Both the position numbers and the translations under genes were made by a program. The notes beneath the pieces were generated by a model. That model made no database searches and was not told where the DNA came from. It worked only from the letters and a program-made list of their open reading frames with translations. A stretch of DNA of 64,000 nt from Myxocyprinus asiaticus (Eukaryota > Chordata > Actinopteri > Cypriniformes > Catostomidae), in NCBI RefSeq assembly GCF_019703515.2, contig NC_059388.1, positions 3,767,479 through 3,831,478 on the forward strand. Direction: 5' to 3'. The stretch's first letter is position 1. Every line of letters starts with the position of its first letter. Below, piece by piece: positions 10,744 through 22,705 of this stretch.

Positions 10744-11392
10744 AACTCAAGGAACTACAGCAGTTCCTGGGCTTTGCCAACTTCTATCGCCGTTTCATTA
10801 GGAACTACAGTACCATTGCAGCACCACTCACGTGGAACGATGCCGCATACCAAGCCTTCATCTCCCTCAAGTCAAGCTTCACAACCGGTCCAATACTGAA
10901 ACATCCTGACCCCAATCTTCCCTTCGTCATTTAGGTAGACGCTTCAGATTGTGGGATTGGAGCAGTCCTGTCACAATGTCACGGAACACCAGGCAAGCTT
11001 TACCCTTGTGCCTTCTTCTCCAGAAAGTTGAACTCAGCTGAACGTAACTATGATGTGGGGAATAAGGAGTTACTTGCCATGAAAGTGGCACTCGAGGAAT
11101 GGCGTCATTGGTTAGAGGGGGCAGTCCACCCATTCCAAGTTATCACCGACCACAAGAATCTTGAATATACAAGGCAGCCAAGAGATTGAATCCACGCCAA
11201 GCCCGATGGTCATTGTTTTTCACCAGGTTCAATTTCACAGTCACTTACCGACCTGGCAGTAAGAACAGCAAGGCAGATGTTCTTTCAGACAGACATGATC
11301 CACCTCACCTGCAACCTCACCCTGGGTCCATCCTGCCACCATCTGTCATCATAGCACTGATTAGCTGGGACATAATGGAAGAAATACAATGA
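10744..11392 (+). pseudogene. Gypsy-1 RNase H region, broken
   Basis: The pieces read [16 protein letters not shown] (connection), PFVI then a stop, [14 protein letters not shown] (RNase H Asp motif), [19 protein letters not shown] and ITDHKNLEY. After a further frame change they continue with [20 protein letters not shown] and SKADVLSDR. Stops at about 10932 and 11187 interrupt it. The order matches RNase H of chromoviruses. Confidence 0.85.
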
Positions 11393-11560
11393 GCACCACA
11401 GCATGAACCATCACCACCTAACTGCCCCCCAACCAAGCACTACGTACCCCAAGCTCTACGTCAGAGGACGATCCAATGGATCCACACTTCCTTGAGCACA
11501 GGACTACCTGGCATCCAAAGAACAATCACTCTGGTATGTAATTCCTTCTGATGGCCATCT

Positions 11561-12623
11561 GTGATTCATGATGTGTCTAATTATGTGAAGTCTTGCCAGG
11601 TGTGTGTGCCCAATCCAAGACCCCCAGAGAACTGCCCATGGGGTTGCTTCAACCACTGCCCATACCTCAAAGACCATGGTCTCACCTGTCCATCAACTTT
11701 GTCACAGACCTGCCAAACTCCCATGGATACACTACCATTCTGGTAATCATTGACCGATTTTCCAAATCATGTAGACTTGTCCCTCTCAAGGGTTTACCCA
11801 CTGCCATGGAAACAGCTAATGCTTTATTCCACCAAGTCTTTATGGTCTATGGATTACCAGAGGACATTGTGTCTGATCGAGGTTCACGTCACGAGTTTGG
11901 CAGGTGTTCTGCAAACAGTTGGACATTAATGTGAGTCTCACCTCTGGTTATCACCCTCAGGCCAATGGACAGGTGGAACGTCTGAATCAAGAGATTGGCA
12001 GATACCTTCGAAGCTATTGTAGCCGTGAACAGGAGAGATGGAGCGACTTCCTGCCCTGGGCTGAATATGCACAGAACTCCCTCACCCATACTTCTATGGT
12101 GTGGGACAGCGCACATGTCCAGTTACAGCGAGCTGTCAGAGCTCAACATTTCCAGGCTGACCGGCGGAGGTGTCCCCATCCCAACTATCAGCCGGGACAG
12201 AGGGTCTGGTTGTCCACAAGGGATCTCAAGTTGTGGCTACCCTGCAGGAAGCTCAGTCCAAGGTATGTGGGTCCTTTCAGAATTATCTGTCAAAGAAACC
12301 CAGTTGCTTACCGTTTAGAGCTTCCTGCTAATTACCGTATCTCTCCTTCCTTCCACGTGTCCTTGCTGAAACCTGTCCACCCAGCGTCTGGCTCTGGAAC
12401 CACAGATTCTGAGCCTCCACCTCCATTGGAGGTAGATGGAGCCCCAGCGTATATGGTCAGAGAGATCATAGACTCAAGACGACGAGGGAGCCAGATGCAA
12501 TACTTGGTGGACTGGGAGGGTTACGGACCAGAGGAGAGATCATGGGTAGCTGCCAAGGACATATTGGTCCCGTCCCTGATCCAAGAATTTCATCATGCCC
12601 ATCCTGATTGTCCAGCACCATGA
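11561..12623 (+). pseudogene. Gypsy-1 integrase and chromodomain
   Basis: The segment spans three frames. It has the end of the HHCC zinc region (VKSCQVCAQSK), the DDE core ([33 protein letters not shown]) and the GPF/Y-type region ([22 protein letters not shown]). A C-terminal chromodomain lies at about 12430-12600 ([27 protein letters not shown]). Chromodomains direct such integrases to particular chromatin. Frame changes fall near 11740-11760 and 11890-11900. The frame 11904-12623 is open to its natural end. Confidence 0.9.
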
Positions 12624-12678
12624 CCAAGGGGACATCCCAGCAGAAGAACACCAGGAGTTGTTCGTAGGGGGGGGGATC

Positions 12679-13092
12679 TGTAACATCCGAGGTTGTTACC
12701 CCTCCTACCAACCACCAGAGGGAGCCCTCTCTCGAATACTAACTCTGTACCATTTCTTCATTGGTTACTTCCTGTCTGAACTATATAAATACCATGCTGT
12801 TTCCACTGTCACGTTGCGAAGTATTGCCAGCTTACCCTGCCTTTTCAAGCGTTTTTCCATTGCCATTACTGATTGTTTATTTGTTATGACCTTTGCCTGA
12901 TTCCTGGATTTTCTGCTTTTTGGATACCCCTTTGTTTTGTTTGCCTTGCTGGACTGTCTTTTTGGTTTATTGGATAATACCGCCTGCATAACGACTATCT
13001 CTATTTGCCTGCCGATTTGGATTGTTTGCTTGTGTTCTAATAAACTTCCAGCACATGGATCCTAACACTGTCTCCATGGCCAGTTCATTACA
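12679..13092 (+). repeat. Gypsy-1 right LTR
   Basis: It begins TGTAAC after a G-run and ends TTACA, next to G and the CTAT duplication (13094-13097). TATATAAA and AATAAA recur at the corresponding positions. A 7-base segment near 12980 (around CGCCTGC) is absent from the left LTR. Confidence 0.92.
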
Positions 13093-13093
13093 G

Positions 13094-13480
13094 CTATCAA
13101 ATACCAACAGATTAAAAAAATTTCCAGCAGGACAATGATCCAAAACAAACATCAAAATCAACACAAAAAATGGTTCACTGACCACAAAATCAAGGTTCTG
13201 CCATGGCCATCCCAGTCCCATGACCTGAACCCCATAAAAAACCTTTGGGATGAACTGTAGAGGAGAGTCCACCAGTGTGGACCTCAGAATTTTAAGGATC
13301 TGGAGAGATTCTGTATGGAGGAATGGTCTCAGATCCCTTGCCATATTTTCTCCAACCTCATTAGGCATTATAGGAGAGGACTCAGAGCTGTTATCTTGGC
13401 AAAGGGAGGTTGCACAAAGTATTGAATAAAAGGGTGTCAATAATTGTGCCACATATACTGTATATTTGACAATAAATATT
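13094..13480 (+). pseudogene. Tc1-B transposase, 3' part and trailing region
   Basis: After the CTAT duplication the Tc1 protein resumes: [17 protein letters not shown] (second catalytic Asp), [17 protein letters not shown] with Lys where the catalytic Glu normally stands, then RFCMEEWSQIPCHI and KGGCTKY before the stop at 13422-13424. One frame change lies near 13170. The lost Glu and the frameshift make it inactive. A Tc1-style 3' end probably follows, but I could not fix its last base. Confidence 0.88.
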
Positions 13481-13589
13481 TGTTTTTTGATACAACTTGT
13501 GTTGTGTTTGCAATTGTTCGATATCCATTAGAGGATAATTTTTTGTGAATATTTTGAATAAAAGATCAAAAGGATAAACAATAAAGACA

Positions 13590-13905
13590 TTAAAGGAATA
13601 GTTCGCCCAAAAATGAAAATTTGCTGATAATTTACTCACCCTCAGGCTATCCAAGATGCATCTGAGTTTCTTTCTTCATCAAAACAGAATTTTAAGATTT
13701 TTAGGATTTCATTTCGGACCTCCTCCTTTAAACAATGCAAGTGAATGTACTCCATTTTTTGATGGTCCAAAATGCATATTTAGGATGCATCAAAATAATC
13801 CGCACGACTCCAGTCTAAAAGTTTCTTCTGAACCCAAACAATTGATTATTTTTAGAAACAAAACAATACTTATATACTTTTTAACTACAAATGTTCGCTT
13901 CTGTA
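13590..13905. mobile_element. MITE-like repeat, copy 2 (reverse of copy 1)
   Basis: It begins TTAAAGGAATAGTTCGCCC and matches 1673 down to about 1345 in reverse complement, with scattered differences. The shared part includes AAATGCATATTTAGGATGCA and TATATACTTTTTAACTACAA. There is no coding capacity. It sits just past the trailing region of Tc1-B. Confidence 0.7.
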
Positions 13906-15796
13906 CATCTCATGATTAGATCATGATTCAGAGAACATCAGTGTTGATTGCACACAGCCATTTATTTTGACAGCAGTAAACACTGTCCATCATTTGCACT
14001 TACACATCTAGACATCTACATCTGTACATGTAGAGTAGGTCTCATGGTAACAGTCGTGCAATACCAGAAATGCCAGATCATCTGGTGTCAGAAACCCAAA
14101 GTCCTGTCATCTGAGGAAAGTCCAAGTCATTTTTATTTTTAGATGGTGTTTTATCTTTACACAGCACAGCTTTAACTGTGACTGTAGAGCTGTTGATGAC
14201 ACAGGAAATTAACATGCTTCTGGCTTTTAATTATCTGTGCAGAGACTGATGGAAGAGGGAGCAGGTCTAATTGAGAACATCATGCCAACACAAATAAAAA
14301 CAAACAAAGACAATGACACATATACATAATCACTTTCATGCTGAAAACAGAGAGGCAAACAGATAAAGAATACTATCAACCCAAACAAATAAACCCTTCT
14401 ATTCAAACAGCTGCAGTCAGCCTATTTTGAGAAACTTTAAAAGATCTCTCTGTCTCCCCACATGACTTCTAATGCTGAGCAGTGGTTTGCACAGAAAAGG
14501 GGGGCAGCAGGGGCCCCTGCCACTTTCATTCAGAAATCTAAAGGTGCCCTCTAGTCGTGCAGAAAAAAGGGGGAAATTTTAATAATAAACATAAAATGAT
14601 TAAATAAATATAAAAGAATATATTAATAATCTCGCAATTACACTAATAATGTGTCAATGTGAGATTTCCTTGTAAATCGCGGAAGCATTAAAGAAAATTA
14701 GGCAGAGGTAGAGGTGCCTTTAAGCTGATCATTACTATGCCCTACTCACTTCGAAGGGCAGAGCCTTTGTAGTAGGTACTCTGAAAGAAACATGGCACCA
14801 TTAATGCGTGAATGTACCCTTGGCTTGCAGTCTTGTGGAAGGGCCCTTCAAGAAAGGGTTCATTTTCTCACTTTAGTTTGGAATAACCCTTCAAGTGGCA
14901 TCCCCGTCCTGCAGTGTCCTTCAAGTGTGCAAAATTGCATTGGGAATTCGCCCCCAGAATCATCGAAGTGCCGTTGCCTCAGATGAGTTATAGGTATGTA
15001 GTTTTACAGTATGTAAAATTAAAAATTATAAAGCTAGAATGAGCCTACTACACAGTTGTCTCCTGCAAAATAATCATATTTTATCCCAACAATAACAGCA
15101 GCATGACCGCATAATATCCTAAACCCTGCAATGCATGAGCATCCTGCTGTCTGGACCTCAAATGTTTCTGCAACAAGTACACAATCTCTGTAAAAAAGAT
15201 TCTTTAGGTTCTGAATAGACTCAATGTCTGCTTTAAAATAAACAATTACGTATCTACAGTCCTCAAAACATGTCCGTCTTTAAAACTGTTAAAGCACTCA
15301 TAGGCTTTGGAGCTTTTCAGGTTACTCGTAGCTTCTCCATCGCTAAACAAAAACTCAAAGTAACTAAAATGCTTCTGTGTGTGACATTTGAAAACCATCC
15401 TCACACCCGCCAGCAGTTAGATGGGTGGGCACAGTTAACCACCATGCAAACCACTTAATTGCGTTGGGCCCCGGATGGACGGCAAAAGACTCACGCGCAG
15501 ATACGCTTTTTTCAGCTGTTGAGGAGAGGTTCAAGTGCATTGTAAAGGCAAAATGCTGCAGGACCATCCACTTGCACAATTCCAAATATATGAAGCCCCA
15601 AAGATTAAAGTTATTACACAAATCTAAAAACGCAGCGCAATATCACAGAAATGGAGGAGGTGACAGCATTTCACCAGATTTGTAAACTGTTAAATACTTA
15701 CTTACACTGCAGTGCACTATCATTGTTCTATCAAAATAAAAGCTGCAGGTAAAAATGTTGTTCATATGACAGAAATATATTACTATTGTGTAAAAC
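13906..15796. other. unassigned AT-rich stretch
   Basis: I see no gene here. The frames present are short (at most about 86 codons), without recognisable motifs or splice context. The segment 14740-14970, with TTCGAAGGGCAGAGCC and repeated CCTTCAAG motifs, looks like a fish MITE but no inverted ends could be fixed. The segment 15410-15680 is GC-richer, with no recognised protein similarity. Confidence 0.5.
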
Positions 15797-16286
15797 TGTG
15801 ACGATGTTGTCAACAGGCAGACAAAGAGACGATGACGTGATGAAACCAAGTGCAGTTTTATTTACAAACGTGGAATCCCAAAAAACCCTAACTATATACT
15901 TGACATGAAACTAGACTTGACATGAAACTAGACCTGGCTTGACCTTACTTGGCTTGACTTAAAACAACAAAGTTACATTCACAATACCTGACGAGAGACA
16001 ATGGCAAACATGAGTGCTTAAATACACAGACATGGGTAACAAGACAACCAATGAACAGACAGAACTATAAACAATATAACAAGACAAATAAACTTAAACC
16101 AATGTCAAACTAGAACTGATAACAAAGTAATCAAAAAATGAACCAATGAAAACAAGACACATGAACAGGGGAAACACATGACAAGATCACATGAGGGAAA
16201 AGGAAAACACATGGCATGACAGGAACAGGAACTAAACTTGAAAATAAAAGACATGAAAAACATGAACAAAACACATAAACATGACA
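15797..16286 (-). mobile_element. solo LTR with 5-bp target duplication
   Basis: On the minus strand the sequence starts TGTCATG (16286) and ends GTCACA (15797), about 490 bases. The 5-base direct repeat AAAAC flanks it exactly (15792-15796 and 16287-16291). The minus strand carries AATAAAACTGCAC near the 3' end as polyadenylation signal. There is no internal coding region, so it is a solo LTR left by recombination between two LTRs. A related but partial sequence lies at about 48960-49140. Confidence 0.8.
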
Positions 16287-16504
16287 AAAACAACCCCTTA
16301 AAATAATAATACTAATTCAGCATCATATTATAATAATAAACTTGACTGGACAATAATTAATAATATTCAGCTAGATTCTAAAATATAAGTGATATAAGTT
16401 GTAGGATTTTCACAACCTGTTCATTCACAAAAATGTTTTGTAAAAATATGTTTAGGCAACATTGCCTTTTTATTATTGTATTGTTGTATTGGTGCACACA
16501 GATA

Positions 16505-16916
16505 ATATGTATTATATTATAAATTAAATACCAGAACGTCATTACTTCCGTGACATAGCTACGTCACTATGTAACACATTTGCATAATGCCCACCTCAGG
16601 AATGTGCTGGTCAGGAAGCCTCAGGTGCTGAAACTCAGTTATGGTAAGGGGCGTTACATTTCCAGCAGTTGACCAATCACAACAGACTGGGCCAGCTGAC
16701 CAATCAGAGCAGTCTATGCTTTTCGGAAGGGGGGGGCTTTAAAGAGAAAGGAGCTAAAACCAGCATTTCAGCTAAAGTGTGAAAAGAGGTGCTGCAGCAA
16801 TGTACAGTATGAGAAAAATAATGTGTTTTTTGAACATTAAAGCATGTAAACCTATTCTAGTAGACCCCCAAAATACAACTATGAACATGTAAATGAGCAT
16901 AATATGGGCTCTTTAA
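16505..16916. mobile_element. MITE-like non-coding repeat
   Basis: The stretch contains GACCAATCACAACAGACTGG, a G8 run near 16729, and an end reading AGCATAATATGGGCTCTTT. The latter is a motif I recognise as common at one end of a non-autonomous DNA element in teleosts. No inverted terminal pair or target duplication could be fixed, so the limits are approximate. Confidence 0.45.
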
Positions 16917-17997
16917 AAAGTGCGTCACTAAACACAGAATAGAAATCAAACAATTTGTAAAATATCACAAAAATACCCAAAATACCATAATGAAAAAACT
17001 AAATGTCAATGGCTAAAAATATTTCACAATGTCAAAATCCGTTAGTATAGCTAAACTTAATATTCAACAAGACTAAATATCAATAAACAGCTGGACAATA
17101 ATTAAATGGTTCAGTCCTACCTTGGCTGGAAGCATTTCAATTGTCAGATGTTTTTTATTTTATTTTTTAGACAGGAAAAAAAAAAAAAAACAATAACAAC
17201 AACAATACTGTCCGGTTTTAGAGAGGGCCTCACTAAGGATATGTTTCCAGCAGCACTGAATACATGTAGCCTACATTTTGTCCGAAATTTAATTGACTGA
17301 ACAAGTTTATTTTTATTTTTTATTTTTTTATCTGATAACAAAGACAAGATGGAAAATAATATACATCATGAGGATAATTAAACAATTCTACTTAAAACAT
17401 ACTGCTGACGAAAATATCACGTAAAATAAATGACGCTGCAAGATATTACCAATGCACTAACAGTGTTTTATTTAGAAGAAACCCTTTGTCAAATAAACCC
17501 TTGTCAAATGATCCAGTCATAGTATTTTAAGGATTGCACAGTCTGGGCGGTAGGAGCTAAAGAGCTAAACACTGAAAAACAGAAGCGCTTAGTGGGTTGA
17601 TCATATTTTTTTCAAACGCCATATGACATTAATCAGCTATATCAACAACATAAATAGAATATTACCACTTACATCTGCACATAAAATTAATCGAACACAC
17701 AAATGTGCTTGTACTAAAATGCACACATTTGCACAGACAAGGAAGCAAATGCACAGCTGAAGCAAGTTGCGCTAGATACATTACTCACATTGTGAATAGG
17801 CCGTTGCCGTAACAATGCGTTATGTAGCGCAAAATCCTAAAGTCTCTAGCATTAAGAATGGACAACACATTAACTAAGGTTCAAATACTTCACTATACTC
17901 ATATGCTATTAATTAATTAATTTCAGATTTTCACAATGTCCTGATACATTTATTGCAGTGGGGCGGTTTTCATGGTGATCCTTTCAGCCCTACTAAA

Positions 17998-17998
<1 letters not shown>
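16917..17998. other. unassigned AT-rich stretch
   Basis: There are A-rich and T-rich runs (A16 near 17178; T-runs near 17310-17330) and no frame of interest. I see no repeat pair and no gene. Confidence 0.5.

Positions 17999-18062
<64 letters not shown>
17999..18062. repeat. (TA)n microsatellite
   Basis: About 32 uninterrupted TA units are followed by ACACAC and CTCTCTCT. Confidence 0.97.
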
Positions 18063-18069
<7 letters not shown>

Positions 18070-20019
18070 TCTCTCTCTAGATATACACACTACAAACTTT
18101 TTTTACACACTTATTATTACAGAGCTCTCTGGAATACTTGATTCTACTGGTCAATCATGGCATTCTACAATAAAAAAAATTGTATAATGACCACTTAACT
18201 GTATAATAGGGTTAAAAACAGTGTTACTATGAATGCAAACTTTAATACAGTGAAAAAGACACTCTATAAGCATAACATAAATATATATAAATATATAACA
18301 AATTCCAACATTCTTTTGAATGTCCATGTACTAAAATAAAATATTTGATGCCGTGAGTGTACCTTCATTTACTATTACTATTATTTGTAATGGCCATGGA
18401 AAATGAAGCAATGTGATAACAATTGTAGTAGACCGTTAGTAGTCCGTTAATTTACCTGATGAACTTTCACATTTTGCTGACCCTTTATGCTTCGCAGAGC
18501 TAGTGTGTGCTTCTAAATCTCTTGCACCTTTATTAGCAACTGACACATAAGTGCCAGCTTTACATGTCATACCTTCTGCTTCCCACAGATCTCAACCTGG
18601 ACGAAAGCATGGGAATTTTTTGTGCAAATCTTCTGTAAATTTGCACTTTCGTTTGGGCATTGTTTCCACTCAGCTGTCATTTGCTGCTACTGTCAAGCAA
18701 CTGTTTGATGACGAACACAACAGCACTTCACGCATTTGCAGAGAGGCACAGGCAGGAATTTGGCCAATAGTTGCTGCAAGCCTCTTATAAATCGACCAAT
18801 TGGTGTGCGAGAAGGCGGGACCAATAAAGACGGGTTAAAGCAATGCAAATATGCATGCACACAGTGAAGTATTAGACCAGATGCACATCATAATGCAACT
18901 AAAGCCGAATCCCGGACATTTTCGCAAATTTAGAAATCCCGGCCAGACGCTTTTTTAAGGTCTGAAAAAGAGGACATGTCCGGGAAAAAGAGGACGTATG
19001 GTCACCCTATGGGAAAATGCATACATACGTCATTCGCCCGTGCGTATTCACGTCATATCCGTACACAGAGAAAAGAACTCCGGCTACTGTAGCACGTGAA
19101 TGGTGTGGGAGTAGCATGAAGCTGAAAGTTTGTCATCACAATGAATGAGAAAAATTGACCATGGATCATTCAAAATGGCAAACCTCTGGGGAATCACCGG
19201 TTGTAAAAATAAAGAAACCCCAAACAGAGCAGAGTCTACAAGCAAAAAGTAATAAAAAAAACCTGAATCAACATCAGCTTGGCTTTTCAGAGGTGGTGAC
19301 AACTCCGAGATCTGAAAGGATTTAAAAGCGACCCAGAGATGGCTTTTTCTTACTCAACAGGTAAGATATTTTATTGATATGGTTTAATTGTGTAATCACA
19401 CACACGTCTGTGTGTGTGTAGTGAAATACAATAATTATACTGTAATCAGTGCAGACATTTTCACTTGCTAGCACACGTGTGTATTGTTCTTTATAACGGC
19501 AATAATTTATATAAATAAATCCTTTAGTTCTAGACTTGCCAAGGACATGTGAGTCTTGAAATGATATTGACCACTGGTTGGTAACAATGACAGTCTATAA
19601 ATTAGTTACTACCGTGGTCTATTTGGCCACAGTATCCTGCAGTTATAAAAACTTTACAATGTTTGACCTTATCAGACTAGCAATTGTTATGTCTAATGTT
19701 AACGAACATTGCCTAACTTTTGTAATGTAATTTATTTCAAAACATCAATGTTTACAATAAATCAAAACAACAGCATAAGATATGGCAATTACCTGCTCAG
19801 ATGACATGTTTTCGGATATCCGTCTTTTCCTTTTTTTCGTTATTTATTTGTCCATTCACTCTGATAAGATGTCCTGTGTCCATGTGTACACCGGTGCCTC
19901 AAACCACATTTATCCGCGCAGAGGAGCCGAAGCACAACTTGCATCATTACCAAAACAATGTTCTTCCGCAAGACGCATGCAGTTTTATTTTTTAACCGCT
20001 AGAGTAGTGTAGCTTTAAC
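18063..20019. other. mostly unassigned; contains a short hairpin
   Basis: No gene is seen. CCCGGACAT (18911-18919) and ATGTCCGGG (18976-18984) form an inverted pair with a spacer of 56 bases. They lie in a purine-rich context (GAAAAAGAGGAC twice) that ends GTATGGTCACCCTAT, which resembles the end of a DNA transposon. The short frames at 18551-18790 and 19782-20012 have no recognisable motifs. Confidence 0.4.
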
Positions 20020-20080
20020 TAACATCTTATGGAGTTTTGGATCCTTGACACAGTCACCTTTGGCTTGTTCTCTGCTGGCC
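20020..20080 (+). mobile_element. LINE-B 3' fragment
   Basis: The segment AACATCTTATGGAGTTTTGG followed by CTTGACACAGTCACCTTTGG matches 54775-54835, the 3' non-coding region of LINE-B. Only about 60 bases are shared. Confidence 0.5.
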
Positions 20081-21382
20081 TAAATAACATCTTTCAATGA
20101 AACTGCTCAATGAGGACTCTTAAGACATTTGAGACAACGTTTCCGGTGCAGCGGACTTCACAACGCTTGACTGCACCGCACAAAGGGGCTATATTCAGAT
20201 TCCCCTACCTGAAGAGGCAGTAGCGCGCTTATCAAAAGATCTGATCAATTAATTGGTTGATTCGGTTCACTAAGTCAGTCTGAATCATTCATTCATGACC
20301 AGACTGATCTAGTTTTTGAGTTCATCTCACTGATTCAATGATCTGGTCGAAGCTGATTTTGAGTTAACAGCTCACCGGAGGGGAATATTTTCAGTAAACA
20401 ACATTACATTTTTTATTTTTTTTTACACAAAGCTATCCTATGGTTTCAGAAGACTTGTTGCAATTGCAATTGTGCAGAATATGGACAACTTTTATAATTT
20501 TTTGTGTCCTTTTTGAAGCTTGAAAGCTCCCCATTTATTCAACCTGGTCTCATATATTCACGTTATTTTTACGTGGCACTTTCCTGGTGAAAAAAAAAAA
20601 AAACACTGGAGACGCTACAACGACTTTTATTCCCTTTCACACAAATCATGAGTAAAACAGCAGATTATAAGTTCATAAACACTTTTTACCCTGTTCTTCA
20701 CACAATGCTATTTTATCTAAACACTTTTACGGTAGTGCATGACTTGTAAGGCAAAACATTTTGGTACACAGCATTTGAATTACATAACCAACTACATTTC
20801 CAAGCATTTATAAACTTTTTCGAATGTGATCAAATCGTGATGCAAAGGGCCAGAAAAGTCCACACGTGAGCCAAAAGTGTCATAAAAGCATTACAGGCAA
20901 AAAAGACGTGGTTGCCTCAAGACTCTTAATGGAAATTATGACCATTCACATTAAAATGAAGACTCCAGTCATATCAGTAACTTTATACATAAAAGCTGTT
21001 TTATTCTACATGGAGAGGGTCCGCACATGGGGGTGCCATGTTAGAATCACATGACCAGCCAAATACTACTCTCAGTAACTGTCTCAGTAACCGTCTTTTT
21101 GTTTGACACTTTCACTCATTTATTAAAGTTATCATGGCTGACTGTGAATACTAAATTTCTGAAGCTGAAAACTATTGACTTTAAATGATGCTGCCTCCAA
21201 GCCACTAGGTGTCAGTGTACGTCCAAGATGACACAAAGACAAAAGTTACTGAATGCACCTTTAAAACTCGATAGAGCATTAACCTTAAAAACCACATCTG
21301 TTTGGGAGACCATTTATAAATGATGACACAATTTTCATGTTTTGGTAAACCAATCTGTAATAAGGGCACTCAGACAGAGATT
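20081..21382. other. unassigned stretch
   Basis: TGATTCGGTTCACT-like motifs near 20255-20330 and an A13 run at about 20590 are the only repetitive features. There is no gene and no convincing element end. Confidence 0.5.
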
Positions 21383-21655
21383 TGTTAGGATCCATTTGCA
21401 GTATTTATTAAGCAAAGATAGTCAAGATACAACAATACAAAGAACTTAACCATGAGAGAGAACCACAACTATACCACACTTACCAATGATATATCCATAA
21501 AGGGACAAGACCAGACAATGAACAAGGGAAATATTAGGACTTAAATACCCATGGAGCTAATTACAAACTAGACACACCTGGGCAAGGTAATAACAGGAAA
21601 GAGGAACAACGGAAACAGGAAAACACAAGATTGTCAAAAGATTGTGCGGCTTCTG
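21383..21655 (-). repeat. LTR-like copy, uninterrupted (lower coordinate)
   Basis: The sequence begins TGTTAGGATCC and ends near TTCTGACA. It aligns with 22563-22709 plus 23211-23300. It contains a single TTAA (21541-21544) exactly where the other copy carries the MITE, so it serves as the empty-site control. Confidence 0.6.
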
Positions 21656-21672
21656 ACACCAAAAACAGTGTT

Positions 21673-22437
21673 CTATAATGGACAGGGCAGATTAGATGCA
21701 GAAGATTCAAAGACCCAGGGGTGCTGGCGGAGCAGAAGACCAGAGGGTCGCTGGAGCCAAAGGATGAGGGGAGAGCTGGTGGAGCAGAAGACCAGGGCAA
21801 ATGCTGGTGGCAGAGTATCAGGGGGTTGCCAGCGGAGCAGTAGTCCATTGGGGAAATCGGAAAAGGGAGACGACCAGGAGACCAAAGGCATAGCGGAGAG
21901 CAAGGCTACAGGGGACTCAGCCGAAGTGATAGGAGAATCAGGCAAAGTGTAACCAGCCATGGTTGTGTCAGACAGAGTTGGATGGCCTGGCCAGACTAAC
22001 AGGGGAGCAAGGCCTGGTGGGACTGACCGGGGAATAGCTAGCACAGGGAACACAAGGAACACTGGAGAGGCGATGGCCTTGGCAGGGAACTCTGGAGAGG
22101 CAAAGGCCTTGTCAGGAGACTCTGTAGAGGTGAAGGCCTCATCAGGGGAGTCTGGAGGGGTGATGGCCTCAACAAGGGACTCTGGGAACTTGAGAACAGC
22201 CTCCGTGGCCATAACCGGAAACAGGGAGACGGCCTCCTTAGCTGCGACAGGAAACTCGGGGAACTTATGAGCGACCTCCGTGATTGTGGCATGAAACTCA
22301 GGCATGACAGGGAACTCGGGAAACTCAGAGACACCCTCTTTAACCATGACAGGGAACACAGGAAATTCATGACTGAATTTCCTGGGCTGTGCCCAGGCTG
22401 AATTATGAGTGGGTCCTCTCCCTTCTCTTCCTAGCAT
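21673..22437 (-). pseudogene. repeat-rich frame inside the LARD-like element
   Basis: This open frame (254 codons from an ATG) has no known domain. It is built from short acidic/proline repeats such as FPEFPVMPEF, and a regular 10-residue unit like SPDKAFASPE, SPDEAFTSTE, FPAKAIASPV. The DNA behind it repeats exactly every 30 bases at 22062, 22092, 22122 and 22152. Such frames can stay open simply because the repeat unit is a multiple of three, so real coding is not established. It could be a structural gag-like remnant. Confidence 0.35.
22062..22181. repeat. 30-bp tandem repeat, four units
   Basis: Units start CTGGAGAGG, CTGGAGAGG, CTGTAGAGG and CTGGAGGGG at 22062, 22092, 22122 and 22152, and each is 30 bases long. 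The units encode 10 residues on the minus strand. Confidence 0.9.
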
Positions 22438-22705
22438 GGCGAGATGGTATAACAGTCTCTGCAGGAACTGGATTCTTGAAGACCATGAAGGTTGAGGTAG
22501 GGACCGCTGGGATCACAGCATTAGGGATCATTGAACCAGGAGCCTTTTCCTCCTTAGTTTAAATTAAAATATTAAGCAAATGTAGTCAAGACACAGCAAT
22601 ACAAAGAATTAAACCTTGATAGAGAACAAGAAATAAATCACACTCACCAACGATACAGCCATAAAGGAACAAGACCAGACAATGAACAAGGAAAAGAAAT
22701 AGGGC

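Larger units (their letters stand above)
8435..13093 (+). mobile_element. Gypsy-1: Ty3/gypsy chromovirus with both LTRs
   Basis: The element is about 4.66 kb and has two LTRs, a gag with zinc knuckle, protease, reverse transcriptase, RNase H, integrase and a C-terminal chromodomain. That order defines a Ty3/gypsy chromovirus. A G-run (about 12667-12675) just before the right LTR serves as polypurine tract. No clear tRNA primer site follows the left LTR. A 4-bp duplication flanks the element, and it lies inside a Tc1 transposase gene. The coding region has at least one stop (10367-10369) and several frameshifts, so it is defective. Confidence 0.95.
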
